Shown here: positions 16,662 to 24,567 of the stretch, one piece after another
Numbering within the stretch: the stretch's first letter is position 1
How the letters are laid out: each line of letters opens with the position of its first letter
Assembly (NCBI GenBank): GCA_011392765.1
Contig: WYCW01000003.1
Location: 416,465 to 480,464 of the forward strand
DNA: 64,000 nucleotides
Direction of reading: 5' to 3'
Origin: Candidatus Thiosymbion ectosymbiont of Catanema sp. Cochon2018
Lineage (GTDB): Bacteria > Pseudomonadota > Gammaproteobacteria > Chromatiales > Chromatiaceae
Program-made: the position numbers and the translations under genes
The notes under the pieces: generated by a model
Databases searched by the model: none
The model's input: only the letters and a program-made list of their open reading frames with translations
What the model was told of the DNA's origin: nothing

Positions 16662-17815
16662 TCAATGGTATTGGATCACCCCTCCACTCTTGCCACAAAA
16701 CGGGCCCAGCGTGAAGCCATATTCTTCCAGGAGATCCGAGACCTTTGCGATCCTGGTTATATCCGGGATGCCCGTTACAAAATCACCAGCTATATTTTCC
16801 TTCCAGGCCAGATAGCCCTCGGCAAAGCAGGTGTAACAATCACGGGGCGTCAGGAGCCGGAACGGGAACTCGGTATTCAAGCCCTCAGGACCCCGCGCAT
16901 AACACTCGATATAGAGTGTATCACCCCTGGTCGCCTCTTCCGCCGCCAGGCTCGCCGCCCGGGGGTGAGAATCGTCGATCCAGAAACGGGCACGGCGGAG
17001 ATCGGTTGCACTCAAATAGGGGACGGTGTTGCTGCTGACCAGGACCGCGCCATCGAATGCGGGCAGCGTCCTGCTGCCATCGATACCGAACACCGAGACC
17101 TGCGGCCCCTGCCAAGGGCTTATATCGACGATTTCGGCGGCCAAACCTTTTAAGATCTCGATCTTGTCGGGCAGATCGATCAGTATAAGCTCGCTCGGTG
17201 TCTCAGCATAACCGATAAAACGACTCACTGCCTTACCCAGCCGGCCGGCAGCGCCGAAAACGGCGAGTCTTATTGTGCCGAAATTCAAATTGGTTTCTGC
17301 ACTGGCATGGACAGCCCATCGCTTGAGCATGGCCGCGGTCGCGGCATGACCGGTGGTAATCGAAGGATTGGCCAGCGGCCTGGGGAGCCGCCCGTAATTA
17401 CAGGCATAGGGGGTCGAGGCGCCCAGGGCGACCATGCCCAGACCACAAGCGTCAGCCAACCTGAGTGCCGGGAATAGCTGTCTCTTGCGGAATGCCTTCA
17501 GGGTACTGGGTCGGCTGATCCATAATTCCATAGGGAGCGGCATGCTGATGTTGGCCCCGATCAGCTGGTTACCGACATAGATCGGTGAAGCGATAAAGGG
17601 CGGAGTATTCCACAATGCCTCTTTTACCGCGGCATCCTTTACCGGGGTTTTAGTAAGCATAAGCCCCAAGGTATCCCAACCGGTGGCATGAAAGAGAAAG
17701 CCGACGCCCCCGTTCTGCGGTAGATTGGCCTTTATTTCATCGGGTGTCAGTGCTCGCCTTGGCTCTAATCCGTTGTAATTTTTTTAGCGATAGAAGTCGC
17801 ATCGAGAGAATACAT
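16662..17815 (-). CDS. AAR-like fatty acyl-ACP reductase (copy 1), expressed through an A7 frame change
   Basis: The protein resembles cyanobacterial acyl-ACP reductase (AAR), which makes fatty aldehydes from acyl-ACP with NADPH. Seen: GLGMVALGASTPYACNYG, then TTGHAATAAM (AAR: TTGNTHTA), the Rossmann loop AVFGAAGRLGKAV, and the C-terminal CFAE motif followed by a pattern like AAR's KMDRIGEAS..HGF (KVSDLLEEYGFTLGPF). The ATG at 17815 has a strong GAGG site 6 bases upstream and starts MYSLDATSIAKK. The conserved frame (NYNGLEPRR..PDEIKANLP) is reached only by a -1 change at the A7 run 17779-17785; the second copy has the same arrangement. Total about 384 residues. No close named match is known to me. 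It lies directly upstream of the CqsS-like kinase gene, which suggests a role in making a signal; this is inference. A repeat of about 115 bases separates the two genes here, whereas in copy 2 they overlap. Confidence 0.72.
17779..17785 (-). other. A7 slippery run in the AAR-like gene
   Basis: On the coding strand the reading is GCT AAA AAA ATT. The ATG frame ends six codons later (TAG), while a -1 slip gives AAT TAC AAC and enters the 370-codon conserved frame. An identical A7 run with the same frame relation is at 20985-20991 in the second copy. Ribosomal or transcriptional slippage, or an old indel, could explain it. Confidence 0.55.
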
Positions 17816-18024
17816 AACTACCTCACTTTTGTTCACAGGAGCGATTGATGATGGATTCGGGATCAAGGGCTTTGCCCATCCTACGGGCAGGGAAACTACG
17901 AATCGCGCGAATCCGCGCGAATCCATTTTCGCATAGATTGGTGTGATTCGTAGTTTCTCCTATTCGTTTCTGCGGTTACGGAGCAGGACGGTGGCCGGCC
18001 CAACTCGATTATTCAGACACACCC
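17816..18024. repeat. Short intergenic region with inverted-repeat element
   Basis: No gene is seen. About 17895-17955 is a third copy of the ACTACGAATC inverted-repeat element, with arms somewhat more diverged than those at 240-325 and 11918-11976. The GAGG ribosome-binding site of the AAR-like gene lies at 17821-17826. Confidence 0.55.
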
Positions 18025-18318
18025 TTAACGAAAACCGTATTTTTCAAAGTGCCCATCAGTTAAAAATTTACCACTACCGCCTTTGAACTGCCAATAGGGA
18101 TAGGGCCACTTCCGGAGCCTTTGCGGCCAGAAATCGGCAAAGATTAAGGGAATGGCTAGCAAGCTGGAGAACAATCTGAGAAAGAGATTGTCATAGGGTT
18201 GAGGGATCAGATAGGTCCAGACCAGATAATAGATCGGATGGGCCGAGAAGCCCAGCCATCCGGCGATTTTCATACTGAGATGATCGCTTGCCGCGTGTTG
18301 ATTGCCGGAAGGTTTCAT
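18025..18318 (-). pseudogene. N-terminal fragment of a second CqsS-like kinase
   Basis: From the ATG at 18318 the product (MKPSGNQHAASDHLSMKIAG and onwards) is closely similar to the first 76 residues of the kinase at 16523, including GWLGFSAHPIYYLVWTYLIP and PQRLRKWPYPYW. Similarity stops about two codons after PYW, within about 10 bases of the sequence where the IS4-type element entered copy 1. The last about 20 codons are unrelated and contain a TAAAAATTTACCAC stretch also seen inside the IS at 683-1646 (near 1592-1605). It contains only the first membrane helices. The ATG overlaps the stop of the preceding enzyme remnant (ATGA). Confidence 0.82.
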
Positions 18319-18385
18319 GTGATTACAGCCCCGTTCTTTCCAGAAAATAGGCTAAGAGTGAAACTATATGCTTCCAGTGTAAAGG
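18315..18385 (-). pseudogene. 3' remnant of second AAR-like gene
   Basis: Translated towards the kinase fragment, this reads L-E-A-Y-S-F-T-L-S-L-F-S-G-K-N-G-A-V-I-T-stop and aligns with the C-terminus LEEYGFTLGPFCGKSGGVI of the copy-1 enzyme. Its TGA overlaps the kinase ATG. It is separated from the 5' part of the same gene (20345-21021) by about 1.96 kb carrying the lysin and immunity genes. Confidence 0.65.
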
Positions 18386-18452
18386 TGCGGGTCGGTCGAG
18401 GTATTCCATGGATCGATGGAAACATGGCCGCTGGCGACCGGCGAGCGGACAT

Positions 18453-19205
18453 CTACTTCACCAGCGGAACCTTGTCGATGTACTCCTGAGAATAGGATTT
18501 CCAGTGCTTTATATCGCTGCTGCCGAGGCAATTGTCTTGGGCCCGAAAGCCGACCAGCTTGGGAGGATCGTAATCCAGATCATAGATGCTGTAGGTCCCA
18601 CAGGTTCCCGACATAATGTCTCTTTTATCGATAACCAATCGCCCCTGGTCGTCCACGGAAGTTCCTCCTTTTTTGATCAGGGAGGTCATCTTTGCCTCGT
18701 ACCTGACCCGCTCCTGCCACTTCCGTGTAACCCGGATTTGCTCTTCCCTCGAAGCGTTGTTCAGAAGATCCACCAAGTCGATATCGAAATCGGGATCGGG
18801 CTCAGGGTCGGGGTTGGGATCGGGATCATATACAGGGAACAGCACCTTGAAGGTGAGTAGCCGGGGCTTGACGGTAGGCCGGTCGGTTTCTACCAGAAAT
18901 AGGTTGATTTCGTAGGGACTCCAACCACAAACGTTATACACCAGATACCGATCATCACCGGCATCCAGGAACCCCACTACCGGATGGTTTTCGTCGTCCC
19001 ATGCGTAGGTGCCGCCCTCACAGTGGGTCGGCCACTCCAACGCCTCCCGCCAACGCTGGCGTTGCTCTACGGTCAACTCGTCCGATCTCACCAGTGCCGA
19101 GGTCTCCTGGGCGATAGCCCCGGAGACCAATCCCGGCAAGAAGACGAATACGGCAAGGATGCGGTTGATAAATTGCCTGTGTCTATTCATCGGTCGCTGC
19201 CTCAT
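18453..19205 (-). CDS. Probable periplasmic immunity protein for the GH19-type lysin
   Basis: A 250-residue protein with an N-terminal signal peptide (residues about 10-33, RILAVFVFLPGLVSGAIAQ with cleavage after AIA-Q or AQ-E), so it should act in the periplasm. The mature part has several cysteines, a proline/aspartate-rich linker (DPDPNPDPEPDPDFDIDL) and no catalytic motif that I can recognise. Its ATG shares one base with the stop codon of the lysin gene (TAATG), so the two are translationally coupled. A small secreted protein coupled to a cell-wall hydrolase is the usual arrangement for an immunity protein against a periplasm-active effector. I do not recognise the family; the role is inferred from context. 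Confidence 0.65.
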   Translation of the reverse strand: MRQRPMNRHRQFINRILAVFVFLPGLVSGAIAQETSALVRSDELTVEQRQRWREALEWPTHCEGGTYAWDDENHPVVGFLDAGDDRYLVYNVCGWSPYEINLFLVETDRPTVKPRLLTFKVLFPVYDPDPNPDPEPDPDFDIDLVDLLNNASREEQIRVTRKWQERVRYEAKMTSLIKKGGTSVDDQGRLVIDKRDIMSGTCGTYSIYDLDYDPPKLVGFRAQDNCLGSSDIKHWKSYSQEYIDKVPLVK

Positions 19206-20182
19206 TATCTTCTGGTGCTCAGGATCAGCAGGATCTCGAAGATACGGGCATATTTGGCTATTATCTCTTCGTCATCACCCTTGAGGACAATGGCCCGGGC
19301 GCCTTTGTAGTCCAGGATGCCCTTACGAGTATGGTCCTGGAGCTTGCGTTTTTCACCTTTCACTTGCGGGATGTCGTTCTGCATCCAGTAGGTCAATATC
19401 TTATAGGCGGTCTCGAACTCCAATGCCTGGTCCGGGTCGATGTACAGTTCCTCTTTTCTCAGGCCGATCTTATCTGAGATATGCTTGTAGGCTCCTCCAT
19501 GCGTCAACTGGACGAAGCCCCGGCCGTAGTAGGCATTCTTATAGACCTTGCCTCTGGGGCCCCGATACCCGTGCGTGTCCGTGACGGACACTGCCTTAGC
19601 GTATTCTTTCGTGCCACCCTTTCCCACTTCCCTTACAGGTTTGAAGGTAAAGAATGTTTCATGGTGAACGGTTGCCAGGTAGTAGGCTAGCCACTGGCGG
19701 TTCTTCACGGTAGGATCCGCGAGCAGGTACTTGAGAAAGTCCGTAAACCTTTCGTTCTTGGTGGCCAGTCCCAAATGACCCATGACCATGTCTTTGAGCC
19801 GCCTTCGATCCACACTGGCGCGGACGAATGCGACCGGGGCGCTGCCGATGATTAACGCCTTCTTGGTAATTTCGTTCATCTTTACACCGCTCACGGCGAG
19901 CAGCTTTCTCCACGTCCTCCCATTCGCATCGATCTGGCCGTCCGGTTTGATCGAAAGAAACTCCGCCTGAAACGCCTTGATACGATCGATCATCGCCTGA
20001 TCACACTTCCCGTTGAGAGGTAGCGGCGACATCGCTTTTGCGGCGTTCTTGGGCGCGGCAGGAAGGACCTTGGCAGTCGGTAATGGACGGCTAGGCGATT
20101 TCTTATCGTAATGGATCTTTCTCTTGGCCTCGGGGACCTTGGCGACTCGGTTCAGCAAGCCCTGAACCGAGGCGACATCCAT
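19205..20182 (-). CDS. GH19-type lysin effector with peptidoglycan-binding domain
   Basis: The open frame continues upstream to 20345 and is fused there to a fragment of the AAR-like gene, so the true start is uncertain. An ATG at 20182 has AGGA about 8 bases upstream and gives about 325 residues. Domains: an N-terminal peptidoglycan-binding-like part of the kind found in T6SS-linked muramidases (VASVQGLLNRV, then IDRIKAFQAEF and PDGQIDANGRTWRKL), and a C-terminal GH19 chitinase-like lysozyme domain (catalytic Glu in VHHETFFTF; YYGRGFVQLTHGGAY matching the YGRG-x-x-QL motif). It probably cleaves peptidoglycan in rival cells. The preceding in-frame segment AGPLRRNVGAPPARN resembles the usual N-terminus of these effectors but lacks an obvious start codon, suggesting that the cassette was inserted slightly inside the original gene. 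Confidence 0.78.
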   Translation of the reverse strand: MDVASVQGLLNRVAKVPEAKRKIHYDKKSPSRPLPTAKVLPAAPKNAAKAMSPLPLNGKCDQAMIDRIKAFQAEFLSIKPDGQIDANGRTWRKLLAVSGVKMNEITKKALIIGSAPVAFVRASVDRRRLKDMVMGHLGLATKNERFTDFLKYLLADPTVKNRQWLAYYLATVHHETFFTFKPVREVGKGGTKEYAKAVSVTDTHGYRGPRGKVYKNAYYGRGFVQLTHGGAYKHISDKIGLRKEELYIDPDQALEFETAYKILTYWMQNDIPQVKGEKRKLQDHTRKGILDYKGARAIVLKGDDEEIIAKYARIFEILLILSTRR

Positions 20183-20344
20183 CGCCAGATTCCTGGCGGG
20201 AGGAGCCCCGACATTCCTGCGGAGCGGCCCCGCGAGATGTATATCGAGAAATGCAAAATCACCTTCTGACCGGGGCACGGCAAGTCCTCTGTTCGTGAAG
20301 TTCCGTTTCTGAGTATGCAGGATATTCTGACAATGATGTACGAG

Positions 20345-21021
20345 CGAGGCTAAATTCTTTAACAGCTCGATCTTGTCGGGTAGATCGATCAGGATGAGCT
20401 CTTTTGGTGTCTCAGCATAACCGATAAAACGACTCACTGCCTTGCCCAGCCGGCCGGCAGCGCCGAAAACGGCGAGTCTTATTGTGCCGAAATTCAAATT
20501 GGTTTCTGCGCTGGCATGGATCGCCCATTTCTTGAGCATAGCCGCAGTCGCGGCATGGCCGGTCGTGATCGCGGGCGTGTCCAGCGGTCTGGGCAGCCGC
20601 CCGTAATTACAGGCATAGGGCGTCGAGGCACCCAAGGCGACCATGCCCAGACCACAGGCATCGGCCAACGCAAGCGCCGGGAACAACTGTCTCTTCCGGA
20701 ATGCCTTCAGGGTACTGGGTTGACCGATCCATAGCTCCATGGGGAGCGGAAGGCCAATGTTGGCCCCGATCATCCGGTTACCGACATAGATGGGAGAAGG
20801 AATAAACGGCGGGGTATTCCACAATGCTTCTTTTCCCGCAGCATCCTTTGCCGGGGGATTAGTAAAGATAATCTCCAAGTTGTCCCAACTGATGGCATGA
20901 GACATAAATCCCATGCCCCCGTCAGGTGGTAGATTGGCCTTTATTTCATCGGGAGCGATTTCCCGCTTTAGCTCTAGGCCGCTATTTTTTTACCGCTATA
21001 GGTCGAATCGGGAGAATACAT
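20345..21021 (-). pseudogene. 5' fragment of a second AAR-like gene
   Basis: Begins at ATG 21021 with the same GAGG site and MYS-P-D-S-T leader as copy 1, the same A7 run (20985-20991) and then over 200 codons closely similar to copy 1, including PDEIKANLP, TTGHAATAAM and VFGAAGRLGKAVSRFIGYAE. Similarity ends after about LLKNLA (20345-20353), where the frame runs on into the lysin cassette. The catalytic C-terminal part is absent, so the product would not be an active reductase. Confidence 0.82.
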
Positions 21022-21077
21022 AGTCACCTCACTTTGCAGATTCATAGGGTTGGGGTAGAATGACCGTCCAGATCAGA

Positions 21078-21225
21078 TAGCGGCCTCATCCAATCCCTCG
21101 ACCCGGCTCCGCCAGCCGCCGCCGATGGATTTATTGACCTGGGTGTCGCCGAAGCCACTGATTACGTCCTTGCCTCCAGCATACAGATCCGGCTCGTGCA
21201 GGGCCGCCATGTCTTTCATGCTACA
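21078..21225 (-). pseudogene. Orphan 3' end of an Ntox15-type DNase toxin
   Basis: Translation of this stretch gives about 48 residues, MAALHEPDLYAGGKDVISGF followed by GDTQVNKSIGGGW, almost identical to the C-terminus of the full toxin at 24568-25941, including the HEPD (HxxD) catalytic motif. There is no start codon context, PAAR domain or stop at the expected place. Such displaced toxin tips are typical of polymorphic-toxin loci, where they may recombine onto a full-length gene. Confidence 0.7.
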
Positions 21226-21583
21226 AAACGTAAAGGGCCGAATTATTCGGGGTTATTCCACTTAACAAATTACCGTCACGACGATCCCATCCCGCACCCA
21301 GATCTGAGCGTCAGCACTCTCAATCTCATATACCACTTCTTCTTCATCGATTTCAATGACATCAGGTTCATTCGGGAGATTGGTGGGAGCGAGCAACTGC
21401 ACGACATCTTGAAATGCCAAACCAATCAGGTTTTTCTCCTTGTACCAACAGTCCTCGTAGCATGCGACCGATACGATTTTGCCGTCTTCGCTATAGATGC
21501 AAATATCCTGCCCCGGCATTGTGTAGCCTATCCAACCAGTAATATCATCATCTCCTTCCGGGACTCCAGGGCACCTTGAAAAA

Positions 21584-22804
21584 TACCCTGTTGTCAGCGG
21601 TCGGGTTAAAATCTTACCGATCCGACCCCAGATCCACAGGCGAGCAAACTCATGGGCCAGCGCAGCTTCTTTGACATCGAGAACCGTTTACAAAGCCTCA
21701 GCAAGTTGGGTGATCCGCTGGAACCGCTGGTCAGAATCCCGTGGGAGACCTTTCGGCCCCTGCTGGAGCCGGTCCACGAGAAGGAACGCAAATCCAATGC
21801 TGGCCGTAAGCCGTTCGATGTGGTGTTGATGTTCAAGATTCTCGTTCTGCAAACGCTCTACAACCTGGCGGACGCCCAGGTGGAGTATCAAATCCGTGAT
21901 CGGCTGTCGTTTGCCCGCTTGCTCGGCTTGGGGATTGAGGATGAGGTTCCCGATGCGACCACGGTGTGACGCTTTCGCGAGCGGCTCAAGGAATTAGGGT
22001 TGCTCAAGTCGTTGTTCAATTGCTTTGATGATGTGCTGGCTGCGGAGGGCTACCAAGCCAGGCAGGGACAGCTCATCGATGCCTCGATCGTCCCGGTGCC
22101 GATCCAACGTAATCGCCGCGAGGAGAATCGACAGCTCAAGAACGGTGAGGTTCCGGACGACTGGAGTGGAGCCAAACGCGCACAGAAAGATGTGGATGGA
22201 CGCTGGACCGGAAAGCGCGGCAAGCACTACTTTGGGTACAAGAATCACATTGGCGTCGATGCTGAGCATAAGCTCATCCGCACCTTCGCGACGACCCCGG
22301 CACATGTGCATGACAGCCGGGTCTTCGACGACCTCATTGCCCCCGACAATGAAGACCCTGGCGTGTGGGCCGACAGCGCTTACCGGAGCGAAGAGACGGA
22401 ACAAGTACTTGAGGACGCCGGCTACGAAAGTCACATCTGTGAGAAGGGCCAGCGTGACCAACCGCTCCGGGATGAGCAGCAGGCAAACAACCGCACGCGA
22501 TCCAAGATTCGTTCCCGCGTTGAGCATGTCTTCGGCTTCCAGGAAAACAGCATGGGCGGGAAATTCATCCGAACCATTGGGCTGGCCCGTGCCGAGGTAA
22601 AGATCGGCTTGATGAACCTGACCTACAATCTGATGCGCTACCTTCAGCTCACCAAAGGCAGGGAAGGTACGCCTGCTGCCGCCTGAACAGGCCAACGACG
22701 GGCCGAAACGGCCTCTTGGCGAAACGAAGCGCAGGGAATTGCCCGCTTTTTTGCCTCCACCTGGCACGGGGATAAGTAGTTTACCGACTACTAACAAACT
22801 GTGC
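21584..22804 (+). mobile_element. IS5-like insertion sequence (about 1221 bp)
   Basis: A 7-base repeat TGAAAAA flanks the element (21577-21583, 22805-22811). The ends are imperfect inverted repeats: TACCCTGTTGTCAGCGGTCG from the left and GCACAGTTTGTTAGTAGTCG from the right, best matched over the last 14 bases. The flanks rejoin the immunity-like gene. The transposase inside has an in-frame stop, so the copy may be inactive. Confidence 0.8.
21652..22686 (+). pseudogene. IS5-type transposase with an internal TGA
   Basis: A 344-codon frame interrupted only by TGA at 21967-21969. The sequence reads VPDATTV-stop-RFRERLKELG, where relatives have Trp (TGG) in TTxWRFRERL, so this is a G-to-A nonsense change with the frame otherwise intact. 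Visible DDE signatures: LIDASIVPVP, VWADSAYRS, and the Glu in RVEHVFGFQE. The N-terminal part (IPWETFRPLLEPV and GRKPFDVVLMFKILVLQ) is typical of this transposase group. Without readthrough the element should be immobile on its own. Confidence 0.87.
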
Positions 22805-22957
22805 TGAAAAACTGGATTTTTCGAGGTTCCCTCCAATCAATCCTATCTTGTCGACTAGTGATTCAATCATTTCACCGAATCGAAAGGGTCCAACTCCTTG
22901 CAGCGGTTCAAAAATTATCTCAGGCATCGGTTCATCTCCTAGGGAGATCCTTTCATA

Positions 22958-23410
22958 TCAGCCGCCATTCATAACTGAGCCCGGATTTTCTTCCTCTGGA
23001 AAGAAACTACATATCACCGTGACCACAATGTTTTCCTTGACCCATAGTTGTGCCGCCACATCATCGAATTCAAAGACAGTTTGCGTTTCACCACCGACAT
23101 CGAGGTCCTCATGATCGTCTTCAGGATTCGACCCGATACACGCTATGGCTTTGGAGATATCAATGCCGATCAGATTGATGCCTCGGTACCAACATTCATC
23201 GTAGCAGGCAATGGATTCAATCTTCCTATCTTCAACCCAGATACGAAGCTCCGGCTTCGACCAGCCGTAGACTTTCCAGCCTACCTTCTCATTGTACTCA
23301 TCTGGAAATTCATCGAGACCCATCGCAGAAATATAGCGATCGATCCGATCTCCAAATCGGAACACACCGACACTTATTTTCGGATTCCACTCCAGTATTT
23401 GGATTTTCAC
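22958..23410 (-). CDS. Immunity-like protein (paralogue A)
   Basis: An intact 150-residue acidic protein from a GTG start at 23410 with AAAAG just upstream. It has no signal peptide, so it is probably cytoplasmic. It shares VFRFGDRI, ACYDECWYRGINLIG and the ending VVTVIC with the interrupted neighbour at 21262-22927. The two genes are tandem on the same strand, 30 bases apart, as expected for a duplicated immunity gene. I do not recognise a named family. Position next to Ntox15 toxin pieces suggests neutralisation of a toxin, but this is inferred only from context. Confidence 0.68.
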   Translation of the reverse strand: MKIQILEWNPKISVGVFRFGDRIDRYISAMGLDEFPDEYNEKVGWKVYGWSKPELRIWVEDRKIESIACYDECWYRGINLIGIDISKAIACIGSNPEDDHEDLDVGGETQTVFEFDDVAAQLWVKENIVVTVICSFFPEEENPGSVMNGG

Positions 23411-23890
23411 CTTTTAGAGGCTATCTGAAAATTAACACATTGATTTTAAATCGGTAGGCTGGGTTGAGGAACGAAACCCAGCTTTGGGTATTACTGGGTT
23501 TTGGCCGTCCCTGGCCGCAACCCAGCCTACGGCCTACTGGCGGGTTTGGTTCCCTTGTAGACGGGATGCTGGACTCAGGCCGTTTCTCTCCGCGGCGCGG
23601 AGTTTCCACGTTCCCACGCAGCGAGACTGTGAAAGTATTCGGTTTTCCCGGAGACGGTGGGATGAGATTGACGTATTCCACGCAAAATTCCGCGCCATGT
23701 GGGGCTAGGGGAAAGCTATGACGCTTAATCTGGGGAAATTGTGTCATTCTGTCCCTGACCCTCTGAAAATTCGGCAATACTTTCACAGTCTCAGCGCGTG
23801 GGAACGAGAAAAATTCGTGCCACCTGCAATGATGCGGTTCGCCGCCATCCCTGGCGCTCACCGCATCCGACGGGGCCGGATGGGAATGCG
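23411..23890. repeat. Intergenic repeats, including an inverted-repeat element
   Basis: No gene is seen. About 23420-23480 matches the repeat at 45682-45850 (GAGGCTATCTGAAAATTAAC, then TAGGCTGGGTTGAGGAACGA). Arms at 23613-23650 and 23765-23802 (core GAGACTGTGAAAGTATT) are inverted copies, making an element of about 190 bases whose interior is unrelated to any gene I know. Confidence 0.6.
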
Positions 23891-24556
23891 TCAGGGGGTT
23901 ATCCGACCTTCCCTGAGGGCCTTGATAGCTTCGTTTTCCCGGATCTCTTTTTCACCCAACTGGGCCAGAATGAGCAGGTGTTCCACGGCCTTGACCTTGA
24001 CCAGGTTTTCCAGCCTTTCGACGCCCCCCAGGGCCAACGCCGGCTCGAAGCCGTACAGCTCGTCCGGCTCCAAGCAGCCTAGCTTCTTCAAGGCCCGTTT
24101 GAACAGCGGTTTGTCGTTGCTGTCATAAAAATCGCAATCGTCTTTGGATTGGCCGGAAAAAAATGCCCGGATCTCAAGATCGAAGAGTCCGTCTCCGTCC
24201 GGTGGTGTTGGGTAAAGCATTCCATAGTTTGATTGGATATCCAGTGTGCGGCCTCCTTTTTCTCCCCACAAATACAATTTGCCGAAGGCAGTCCGCGCAA
24301 ACACATGGTAGTTGTCCGAGCCCGCGAGTGATGTGCCCTCGAGCCAAGACTCCACCACGTCCTCAAACTTCCCGGGGTCGACGATCCAGAACAGGCCCTC
24401 CCCATAGCCGCAGAAGCCGAATTCTCGCCAGTATTCCAACAGCTTGTTCGGCAACCTACCCTGGTACTTATCGAAGGTTGTTTCGGGTACCGGCCGACAG
24501 CCGAAGGCCGGTGCGAATCCCTCATCATCCAAAAAGAGTTCAAAGCTCTTGTCCAT
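23891..24556 (-). CDS. Tdi1-like T6SS immunity protein (GAD-like + DUF1851)
   Basis: A 221-residue protein from ATG 24556, chosen because AAGGGGA lies 5-6 bases upstream (an ATG at 24577 is less likely). The N-terminal GAD-like part contains FGCRPVPETTFDKYQGRLPN and LLEYWREFGFCGYGEGLFW; the C-terminal part with DNYHVFARTAFGKLYLWGEK corresponds to DUF1851/Tdi1. In Agrobacterium, Tdi1 binds and inactivates the DNase effector Tde1. Here the gene begins 11 bases after the stop of the Ntox15 DNase gene, so the pair is co-transcribed and the assignment as cognate immunity is strong. Cytoplasmic. Confidence 0.88.
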   Translation of the reverse strand: MDKSFELFLDDEGFAPAFGCRPVPETTFDKYQGRLPNKLLEYWREFGFCGYGEGLFWIVDPGKFEDVVESWLEGTSLAGSDNYHVFARTAFGKLYLWGEKGGRTLDIQSNYGMLYPTPPDGDGLFDLEIRAFFSGQSKDDCDFYDSNDKPLFKRALKKLGCLEPDELYGFEPALALGGVERLENLVKVKAVEHLLILAQLGEKEIRENEAIKALREGRITP

Positions 24557-24567
24557 CTGATTCCCCT

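Larger units (their letters stand above)
21262..22927 (-). pseudogene. Immunity-like gene (paralogue B), split by an IS5-type element
   Basis: The 5' piece starts at ATG 22927 (AGGAGA 8 bases upstream) with MPEIIFEPLQGVGPFRFGEM. The 3' piece ends at 21262 and includes SVACYEDCWYKEKNLIGL and the terminal VRDGIVVTVIC. Both align along the intact 150-residue neighbour at 22958-23410 (VFRFGDRI; SIACYDECWYRGINLIGI; VKENIVVTVIC). The IS at 21584-22804 with a TGAAAAA duplication separates them. Family not recognised; a short acidic protein beside toxin fragments suggests immunity. Confidence 0.75.

Noticed and set aside
16503-17153. 216-codon plus-strand frame across the kinase and enzyme genes
   Set aside because: It crosses two supported minus-strand genes and shows no domain.
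18453-19205. DUF1176-type assignment for the putative immunity protein
   Set aside because: Only loose resemblance; left as unknown with the role inferred from coupling to the lysin gene.
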